Assembly (NCBI GenBank): GCA_035378845.1
Contig: DAOSUP010000004.1
Span: 62,001-126,000 of the forward strand
Source: JAKOUL01 sp035378845
GTDB lineage: Bacteria; Dictyoglomota; Dictyoglomia; Dictyoglomales; Dictyoglomaceae
DNA: 64,000 bases
Reading direction: 5' to 3'
Part shown: positions 58,109-64,000 of the stretch, piece by piece
Layout: every line of letters begins with the position of its first letter
How positions within the stretch are numbered: the stretch's first letter is position 1
The notes under the pieces: generated by a model
What the model saw: only the letters and a program-made list of their open reading frames with translations
Databases searched by the model: none
Told to the model about the DNA's origin: nothing
Position numbers and translations under genes: made by a program

Positions 58109-59941
58109 TTGAATAAGAGAGGATTATTTCAGAGACTAATATTTATTCTAATACTGTTTCTCCTCATATATTCGTTCATAAACCCAAATCTCATGGGTAC
58201 AAATGATACAGTGAGAGAAATACCTTACTCAGATTTTATAAAAGAAGTTGAAAATAAAGGGGTACTAAGAGTAGAGATTGGAGACAAAGATGCTACTGGT
58301 ATTTTTAAAGATGGATCAAAATTTAAGGTATATTTACCTTCTCAGGATCCTACTTTAATCCCCACATTAGTAAAAAACGATGTGGAGGTTGAAGTAAGAG
58401 CACCAGATACTACGCCTCTGTGGATTACTCTTATATTAGGATTTGCTCCTTACCTCATTTTTATCCTTTTCTTCTGGATGATGTTCCGACAAGTACAAGG
58501 AAGTAATAATCAGGCTTTTTCTTTCGGAAGAAGTAAAGCAAGGTTATTTCTTGATAATAAGCCAAAAGTTACTTTTTCAGATGTTGCTGGTGTTGAAGAG
58601 GCAAAACAAGAATTAAAAGAAGTGGTAGATTTCTTAAAGTATCCTCAAAAGTATAGACAATTGGGAGCACGGATACCAAGAGGAATACTTCTTGTAGGTC
58701 TTCCTGGTACAGGGAAAACTCTCCTTGCAAGAGCAGTAGCAGGAGAGGCTAATGTTCCATTCTTCTCCATAAGTGGGTCAGAGTTCGTAGAGATGTTTGT
58801 AGGAGTTGGTGCTGCAAGAGTAAGAGATTTATTTACTCAGGCAAAAAAACTGAGTCCTTCTATTATATTTATAGATGAGTTAGATGCAGTAGGAAGGCAT
58901 AGAGGTGCTGGACTTGGTGGAGGACATGATGAAAGAGAGCAAACATTAAACCAGCTTCTTGTAGAGATGGATGGCTTTGACGAAAATACAAATTTGATAG
59001 TGCTTGCAGCAACTAACAGACCTGATATATTAGATCCAGCTCTTCTTAGACCAGGAAGATTTGATAGAAGGGTGGTTGTAGATAGACCTGATTTTGAAGG
59101 AAGAAAGAAGATCTTAGAGGTACATATTAAAGGAAAACCTGTAGGAAAGGATGTGGATATAGATACAATTGCTAAAACTACTCCTGGATTTGTAGGTGCA
59201 GATCTTGCAAATCTTGTAAATGAAGCTGCAATTTTAGCAGCAAGGAAAAATAAAAGGGAGATAAATATGGAGGAGTTTGAAGAGGCAATTGAGAAGGTAA
59301 TTGCAGGACCTGAAAAGAAAAATAGAATTCTAAGAAGCACCGAAAAAGAGATGGTTGCATTTCATGAACTGGGACATGCCTTAGTGGCAAAGCTTACTCC
59401 TGAAGCATCTCCAGTACATAAAGTAACTATAATTCCAAGAGGTTTAGCATTAGGTTATACTCTTCAACTTCCCGAAGAAGCTAGGTATATCTTATCTAAA
59501 AAGGAACTTGAAGCAGAAATCTCAGTCTTACTTGGAGGGAGAGCAGCAGAAGAGCTCATATTTGGGCAACCTACCTCTGGTGCATCTGATGACCTCAAAA
59601 GGGCTACAGAACTTGCAAGAAAAATGGTGTGTGAATATGGAATGAGTGAAAAGCTTAAGAATATTACCTTGGGAGAAAATAATTCGGAGGTATTTTTAGG
59701 CAAGGATCTTATGCAAATTAAAAATTATAGTGAAGATACAGCAAAAATAATTGATGAGGAGATAAAAAGCCTTATAGATGAAGGATATAATAGAGCTATT
59801 GAGCTTTTGAAAAAACATAAAGAGGTGCTTATTGAACTATCAAAGGTTCTAATTGAAAAAGAAACCTTAGATAGTGCTGAGATTGATAAATATTTAAATA
59901 AAGATAAATTGGAAAAAGCAGAAATAGAGAGGACCTTATAG
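58109..59941 (+). CDS. ftsH: ATP-dependent zinc metalloprotease FtsH
   Basis: 610 aa. Membrane helices at about 7-25 and 105-125 flank a periplasmic domain. The AAA module has Walker A GLPGTGKTLLARAV (about 194-207), pore loop FVEMFVGVGAARVRDLF, Walker B IIFIDELDAVGR and SRH TNRPDILDPALLRPGRFDRR, followed by the zinc site HELGH (about 420) and distal Asp region. It degrades damaged or unassembled membrane proteins. The start is TTG with a strong GGAAGGAGG. The stop codon lies in a terminator shared with the convergent TPR gene. Confidence 0.96.
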   Translation: MNKRGLFQRLIFILILFLLIYSFINPNLMGTNDTVREIPYSDFIKEVENKGVLRVEIGDKDATGIFKDGSKFKVYLPSQDPTLIPTLVKNDVEVEVRAPDTTPLWITLILGFAPYLIFILFFWMMFRQVQGSNNQAFSFGRSKARLFLDNKPKVTFSDVAGVEEAKQELKEVVDFLKYPQKYRQLGARIPRGILLVGLPGTGKTLLARAVAGEANVPFFSISGSEFVEMFVGVGAARVRDLFTQAKKLSPSIIFIDELDAVGRHRGAGLGGGHDEREQTLNQLLVEMDGFDENTNLIVLAATNRPDILDPALLRPGRFDRRVVVDRPDFEGRKKILEVHIKGKPVGKDVDIDTIAKTTPGFVGADLANLVNEAAILAARKNKREINMEEFEEAIEKVIAGPEKKNRILRSTEKEMVAFHELGHALVAKLTPEASPVHKVTIIPRGLALGYTLQLPEEARYILSKKELEAEISVLLGGRAAEELIFGQPTSGASDDLKRATELARKMVCEYGMSEKLKNITLGENNSEVFLGKDLMQIKNYSEDTAKIIDEEIKSLIDEGYNRAIELLKKHKEVLIELSKVLIEKETLDSAEIDKYLNKDKLEKAEIERTL

Positions 59942-59950
59942 GTCCTCTCT
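59926..59950. terminator. Bidirectional terminator shared by ftsH and the TPR gene
   Basis: AGAGAGGACC (59926-59935), loop TTATA, GGTCCTCTCT (59941-59950): ten perfect pairs, then TTCTTTTATTT on +. Both stop codons lie inside the stem-loop. Confidence 0.75.
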
Positions 59951-60538
59951 TTCTTTTATTTCCTTTTCCTTACTCTTAAGTTCTCTTAATCTATAAAATA
60001 TCTGCCAGTCTTTTGGATCTTTCTCCATAAATTTTTCAATCTCTTCTCTTGCAGAATCAACTCTTCCAATTTTAATTAAAAGTTCTATAAGGTTATCCTG
60101 TGCAGCACTGTTATCAGGATCTCTTTTTAATACTTCTTTGAGTAGTTTCTCAGCTTTTTCATAGTTTCCAGAAAGATATTCTACCCAAGCAATGCCACGT
60201 AAATACTCTGGAGCTTCTGGTGAAAGCTCCAATGCTTTTTCAAAATTTTTCCTTGCTTCTTCAAGATTTCCTTCTCCTATAAGGATAAATCCAAGGAAAT
60301 AATAATTAAAGGCATCATCAGGATCCAAAGCTATAGATTCCTGAATTAGCTCTTTTGATTTATCTGTCTCCTTAACCCAAAGATATAAATCTGCTAATGT
60401 AATCCTTAGCCATTTTAGTAATTCAAGATCTTGAACATCCCTCAAAAGATCTTCATATAAAGCAATAGCTTTATAAAGCTTACCCTTTTGCTTTAAATCG
60501 TCTGCTCTTCTTAAGATATCTTCTATTTCAGTTTTCAT
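59936..60538 (-). CDS. TPR-repeat protein
   Basis: About 200 aa from the ATG at 60538; an upstream in-frame ATG at 60562 would add eight residues. The 60538 start is preferred because a TATACT box lies 7 bases before it (a leaderless mRNA). Five to six tetratricopeptide repeats fill the chain, for example ALDPDDAFNYYFLGFILIGE, ARKNFEKALELSPEAPEYLR and KAEKLLKEVLKRDPDNSAAQ. It is a cytosolic scaffold; the partner is unknown. It converges on ftsH. Confidence 0.8.
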   Translation of the reverse strand: MKTEIEDILRRADDLKQKGKLYKAIALYEDLLRDVQDLELLKWLRITLADLYLWVKETDKSKELIQESIALDPDDAFNYYFLGFILIGEGNLEEARKNFEKALELSPEAPEYLRGIAWVEYLSGNYEKAEKLLKEVLKRDPDNSAAQDNLIELLIKIGRVDSAREEIEKFMEKDPKDWQIFYRLRELKSKEKEIKEREDL

Positions 60539-60586
60539 GGCTAAAAGTATAATATATTCCAAGGAAAAATAAAAGAGGAGGCTAAA

Positions 60587-61510
60587 ATGATATTAATAGT
60601 GAATCTCAATCCCAGCTTAGATATTGTCTTTAATACCTGGGAGATTAAAAAGGGGAAAGTACATAGGTCTAAAAGAGAATTAATGACGCCAGGTGGAAAG
60701 GGAATTAATGTGGCAAAAACATTAAAGGTATTTGGAGAGGATATTTTTGTATTAGGATTCTGTGGAGGCTCTTCCGGGAAGATTTTAAAAGAAGAGCTTG
60801 ATAAGAGAGAGATACCTTATGAATTTATAGAATCAAAGAGTATGACTCGTTTTGCTATAGGAATTATGGAAGAGAAAGGTTCTCTAATGACTGTGATAAA
60901 CGGCTCAGGAGAAGAGATAGAGGAAGAAAAGATAGAAGAGTTTTTTGAAAAGTTTAAAGAATATATTAAAGAAGCGAGCACCTTAATAATCTCCGGAAGT
61001 CTTCCTCTCAATGTACCTGAAAATATATATGCAAAGATGCTAAATCTTGCGAAAAATTATCCTATCATAAAAGTAGTTGATGCAAGGGGAAAAGCCTTAT
61101 TAAAAGCATTAGAGGAAAGACCGGACATAATAAAGCCAAATAGAGAAGAAGCAGAAGAGATCTTAGAATTTAAACTGAAAGAAGAAAGAGATCTTAAAAG
61201 AGCTGGAGATTTCTTCCAACTTAAAGGAGTTAAAAATGCTCTTATATCCTTAGGAGAAAAGGGTGCTTTTCTAAATAGTAGTGGAGAAATGTACTATGCT
61301 TTTCTTCCACCTGCAAAAGGGATAAATTGGGGGACAGGAGATGCTTTTCTTTCAGGATTTATTTATGGCTTAATACATGATGATCATATTTTTGCTTTAA
61401 AGGTTGCATGTGCTACTGCCTATGTAAAGGTAAAAAAATGGGAGATAGAAAAAGATGATTTGAAAGAGATTTTTGACTTAACCTCTAAAGTAAATATAAG
61501 AAAACTTTAA
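60587..61510 (+). CDS. PfkB-family sugar kinase (1-phosphofructokinase-like)
   Basis: 307 aa. LNPSLDIVF (6-14) and TPGGKGINVAKTLKVFG (about 34-50) are the FruK/LacC N-terminal signature, and the catalytic loop reads KGINWGTGDAFLSGFIYG (about 243-260), where the usual GAGDS is GTGDA; the base Asp is kept. It phosphorylates fructose 1-phosphate, tagatose 6-phosphate or similar. Ribosome site AGAGGAGG precedes the ATG. No fructose PTS gene is adjacent, so the substrate is open. Confidence 0.88.
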   Translation: MILIVNLNPSLDIVFNTWEIKKGKVHRSKRELMTPGGKGINVAKTLKVFGEDIFVLGFCGGSSGKILKEELDKREIPYEFIESKSMTRFAIGIMEEKGSLMTVINGSGEEIEEEKIEEFFEKFKEYIKEASTLIISGSLPLNVPENIYAKMLNLAKNYPIIKVVDARGKALLKALEERPDIIKPNREEAEEILEFKLKEERDLKRAGDFFQLKGVKNALISLGEKGAFLNSSGEMYYAFLPPAKGINWGTGDAFLSGFIYGLIHDDHIFALKVACATAYVKVKKWEIEKDDLKEIFDLTSKVNIRKL

Positions 61511-61528
61511 AAAATATATATTAACTAC

Positions 61529-61557
61529 TTGACCTTTCAAAATAATTGTGATAATTA
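61529..61557 (+). promoter_or_regulatory. Promoter of the aminotransferase gene
   Basis: TTGACC (61529-61534), 17 bases, TAATTA (61552-61557) preceded by TGTGA. It lies about 20-30 bases before the start codons. Confidence 0.5.
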
Positions 61558-61576
61558 TATGTAAAAATTTGGGAGC

Positions 61577-62779
61577 GTGATGAGTATGAGAAATGGAAAC
61601 TTCTCTAAAAGAATCTCTGAAAAATCTTCTGATGCAATGTCCAAGTTTGTCTTAGCCCAGGATCCTGAAAGTATTTCCTTTGCAGGAGGACTTCCTGATA
61701 ATGATCTTTTTCCAGTAAATGAACTAACATATGCCTATGAAGAGGTCTTAAGAACAGAAAAAAATGTTGCTTTTCAATATTCCTCTTCTCGTGGTGATAC
61801 TAAACTTTGTCAATTAATAGGTGAAAACTTCTTTTCTAAGTGGGGGAAAACTATACCAGTAGAGAAAATCATCCTTACCGAAGGATCTCAACAAGCTTTG
61901 GATCTTCTTGGAAAACTCTTTTTAGATGAAGACGATATTGCTCTAATAGAAGAACCAGGATATTTAGGAACTATTCAAGCATGGAATATGTTTACCAAAA
62001 ACCTTGTGGGCATCCCTCAAGACGAAAATGGAATAAATATTGAATATTTAGAGGAGAAACTTCTCTCTCTTGAAAAACCTGCAAAAGTTTTATATATAGT
62101 TCCTGACTATTCTAACCCTGCAGGAACTTGTCTCCCAATCCAAAGGAGAGAAAAACTTATTGAGCTTGCAGAGAAATATCATTTCTATATTGTAGAGGAT
62201 CTTGCTTATAGTTTACTTTCTTATGATAACGAAACTTTACCTCCTCTTTTTACTTTCTCCGAAAGTAGTAATATCATTACCATAGGAAGCTTCTCAAAGA
62301 TACTTTCACCAGGTCTTAGAACAGGTTTTGTAGTTGCAGAAAAAGATATTATTGAGTCTCTTACCAGGTTAAAAGAGGCATCTGATCTATGTTCAGGAAC
62401 ATTAAATCAAAAGCTTGTCTATCAATTTTATCGTTTAGGATTCCTTGAAAAACATATAGAAAAACTTAGAAAGGCGTATAAAGAAAAGAGAGATGCACTT
62501 AAAAAAGAATTAGAAGAATCATTTTCAGACATTGCTCAGTGGAACAATCCTCACGGTGGATTTTTCTTTTTCTTAGTATTTCCTGAATGGGTAGACAGCT
62601 ATGAACTTGCTGAAAGTGCATTAAGAAATAAGACCAGCTTTGTCCCTGGTAAAGAGTTTTTTGTAAGTCAAAATGGAAAAAATACTGCAAGAGTTTCATT
62701 TTCTCAAATTCCTCCAGAGAAAATGAAAGATGGGATAAAAAGACTTTTAAAAGCATGGGAAGAATATAAAGAAGAGTAA
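61577..62779 (+). CDS. PLP-dependent aminotransferase (2-aminoadipate/aromatic type, LysN/ARO8-like)
   Basis: 400 aa, fold type I. ISFAGGLPDNDLFPV (about 32-46), LTEGSQQALDLLGKLF, EEPGYLGTIQ, PDYSNPAGTCL, the cofactor lysine in GSFSKILSPGLRTGFV (about 230-245) and NPHGGFFFFLVFPE. It transfers amino groups between an amino acid and 2-oxoglutarate; this group covers 2-aminoadipate, aromatic and branched acids. GTG at 61577, ATG at 61580 and ATG at 61586 are all possible starts; GGGAG at 61571 best fits one of the ATGs. Confidence 0.9.
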   Translation: MMSMRNGNFSKRISEKSSDAMSKFVLAQDPESISFAGGLPDNDLFPVNELTYAYEEVLRTEKNVAFQYSSSRGDTKLCQLIGENFFSKWGKTIPVEKIILTEGSQQALDLLGKLFLDEDDIALIEEPGYLGTIQAWNMFTKNLVGIPQDENGINIEYLEEKLLSLEKPAKVLYIVPDYSNPAGTCLPIQRREKLIELAEKYHFYIVEDLAYSLLSYDNETLPPLFTFSESSNIITIGSFSKILSPGLRTGFVVAEKDIIESLTRLKEASDLCSGTLNQKLVYQFYRLGFLEKHIEKLRKAYKEKRDALKKELEESFSDIAQWNNPHGGFFFFLVFPEWVDSYELAESALRNKTSFVPGKEFFVSQNGKNTARVSFSQIPPEKMKDGIKRLLKAWEEYKEE

Positions 62780-62788
62780 ATACTTAAT

Positions 62789-63976
62789 ATGATATGGGAT
62801 CTTACTATAATAGGTGGAGGTCCTGTAGGGGGATTTGCTGGGTACCTTGCAGAAAAAAATCATATTAAAACTCTTATCTTAGAAGAGCACTCTCAGATTG
62901 GAGAACCTGTTCATTGTCTTGGAAAATTAAGCATACATGCCTTTGAGGAATTCCCTCTTCCTAAAACTCCTATAATAAACTCTTTAAAAGGAGGATATTT
63001 TTTCTCTCCCGAAGGAGAAGTCATAAAGCTAAAGAAAAATAATATAGACTCCTATATCCTTGACAGAACTCTTTTTGATAGACTTATAGCAGAGATGGCA
63101 GAAAAAGAAGGATGTGTCTTTAACTTTAATTCCAAAGCTATCGGAGTAGAACATGAAAAAGGATATAGCTCTATCATTGTAAAAGAAAATGAAAAAATAA
63201 GAAAAATAGATACAAGAGTAATAATAGATGCAGAAGGTGCTAAAAGACAATTTCTAAGAAAGATAGGAATGCCTGGAAAAACCCATTTGGTATCTCTTCA
63301 ATATGAGATCTTAGGAGTAGAAGTACCAGATAAGGAATGTGTAGAACTCTATTTTGGGAAGGAATATTCCATAGGATTTTTTTTATGGATAGCCCCCTAT
63401 GGAGCGAAAATAAAACTTGGAGTTGCAGTAGAACCCCCAAATAATCCTAAGATATTTTTGGATAAATTTATAGAAAAAAATCTAAAAGAGAGAGCGTCTG
63501 ATATAAAAATTGAAAGATCCTATGGAGGAATAATCCCTATATTTGGACCATATGAAGAATATATCTATCCAAATATAATTGTTATAGGAGATGCAGCAGG
63601 ATATAACAAATCTACCACTGGAGGAGGAATTTATTTTGGGCTTCAAGGAGCAAGCTTGGCTATTACCCAGGTTAAGAAGTATTTAGATAGCGGAGACTTT
63701 AAATATTTAAAAGAATATCCTAAGCAAACAAACAAAAAGTTTGGAAAAGAATTAAAATTTACAAAGATGGGAAGAAAAGTTTTAAATGAGCTTTCTGATA
63801 AGGATTTAAATTCTATATGGAGAGTTATTAAAGAGAATCCTTCAATTATGAAAGCTGTAGAGGAATTAGGCGATACCGCTTATCAAACTTCCTTGCTACA
63901 CGTTATTCCTACTCTTATCTCACCAAAATCCATAAAATTCATAAAATTATTACCTAAAATTTTTAAAGCCCTATAA
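62789..63976 (+). CDS. Geranylgeranyl-reductase-family FAD-dependent oxidoreductase
   Basis: 395 aa. The dinucleotide fold IIGGGPVGGFAGYLAEK (about 7-23), the substrate-side GEPVHCLGKLS motif, LFDRLIAEMAEKEGCVF, IDAEGAKRQFLRKIG and the second FAD motif VIGDAAGYNKSTTGGGIYFG (about 265-284) are typical of geranylgeranyl or digeranylgeranyl-glycerophospholipid reductases. It reduces isoprenoid double bonds, possibly of a quinone tail or another polyprenyl lipid in this bacterium. It begins 9 bases after the aminotransferase stop. A ribosome site at the window end shows another + gene follows. Confidence 0.85.
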   Translation: MIWDLTIIGGGPVGGFAGYLAEKNHIKTLILEEHSQIGEPVHCLGKLSIHAFEEFPLPKTPIINSLKGGYFFSPEGEVIKLKKNNIDSYILDRTLFDRLIAEMAEKEGCVFNFNSKAIGVEHEKGYSSIIVKENEKIRKIDTRVIIDAEGAKRQFLRKIGMPGKTHLVSLQYEILGVEVPDKECVELYFGKEYSIGFFLWIAPYGAKIKLGVAVEPPNNPKIFLDKFIEKNLKERASDIKIERSYGGIIPIFGPYEEYIYPNIIVIGDAAGYNKSTTGGGIYFGLQGASLAITQVKKYLDSGDFKYLKEYPKQTNKKFGKELKFTKMGRKVLNELSDKDLNSIWRVIKENPSIMKAVEELGDTAYQTSLLHVIPTLISPKSIKFIKLLPKIFKAL

Positions 63977-64000
63977 AAAAACAAAAGGGAGGAAGGAGAA

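Noticed and set aside
1..64000. CRISPR arrays, rRNA genes, insertion sequences, prophage or integrase sites
   Set aside because: No regularly spaced direct repeats, rRNA motifs, transposase or integrase reading frames were seen on either strand.

Overview
The window is a thermophile-like, AT-rich bacterial chromosome segment that fits Dictyoglomus or a close relative (Dictyoglomota). The best support is a GH57 alpha-glucan enzyme that, from memory, closely resembles the published AmyA of D. thermophilum but is not identical to it. Other support is the mix of bacterial housekeeping genes with archaeal-type enzymes (class I lysyl-tRNA synthetase, archaeal-type S-adenosylmethionine synthetase) and the near-consensus TTGACA/TATAAT promoters. 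It looks like a scaffolded assembly: there are two 100-N gaps (49067-49166 and 54005-54104), and the second one breaks a gene. I see no rRNA, CRISPR array, prophage or insertion sequence.

Layout. 1-3.1 kb (-): start of class I lysS, metK, a DUF4388 protein. 3.1-4.7 kb (-): xylulokinase with a strong promoter and an operator-like palindrome. 4.7-5.0 kb: a 331-bp gene-free stretch with a possible divergent transcript on +. 5.0-12.2 kb (-): one long redox/regulatory operon (three DRTGG proteins, CBS-HATPase, an HsfB-like FeFe-hydrogenase-related protein, PHP protein, NuoE-, HATPase-, 2Fe-2S- and NuoF-type subunits) that ends without a catalytic hydrogenase subunit. 12.4-13.9 kb (+): patatin and YbaK-like. 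13.9-17.8 kb (-): nitroreductase, HtpX, LemA, AhcY and a Cys-rich protein. 17.9-19.7 kb (+): PhoU and an unrecognised 401-aa protein that I read as a degenerate histidine/phenylalanine ammonia-lyase fold. 19.7-23.6 kb (-): two small kinases and a ClpC/ClpE-like ATPase. 23.8-25.1 kb (+): inositol monophosphatase, a membrane protein, tRNA-Arg(CCG).

25.2-30.0 kb (-): two GH57 alpha-glucan enzymes and a MalK/UgpC-type ABC ATPase. 30.1-30.4 kb (-): tRNA-Phe and tRNA-Arg(CCT). 30.4-36.1 kb (-): LysM protein, Ca-type P-ATPase, MscS channel, HNH protein, polyprenyl-phosphate sugar transferase. 36.2-38.0 kb (+): a probable outer-membrane beta-barrel protein and a LolA-like protein. 38.0-56.5 kb (-): a long co-directional run of ROK kinase, Ogt, UvrA, UvrB, CoaE, PolA, RadC, coiled-coil protein, prepilin, sigma factor, PilC, PilT, PilB, YqeG phosphatase, MltG, DUF1292 and tRNA-Leu. 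56.6-64 kb (mostly +): tRNA-Met(CAT), TilS, FtsH, (TPR protein on -), 1-phosphofructokinase-like kinase, aminotransferase, geranylgeranyl-reductase-like flavoprotein.

Themes. Polysaccharide and sugar use (xylB, GH57 pair, malK, ROK, PfkB) sits beside DNA repair (UvrAB, Ogt, PolA, RadC), type IV pilus/type II secretion assembly and protein quality control (ClpC-like, FtsH, HtpX). Several transcription units end in near-perfect purine/pyrimidine hairpins right after the stop codon, and two genes appear to be transcribed as leaderless mRNAs. The points most worth following are the degenerate ammonia-lyase, the hydrogenase-type operon lacking its catalytic subunit, the tRNA-Met/tilS tandem, the clpC leader palindrome and the mltG/DUF1292 dual-coding overlap.
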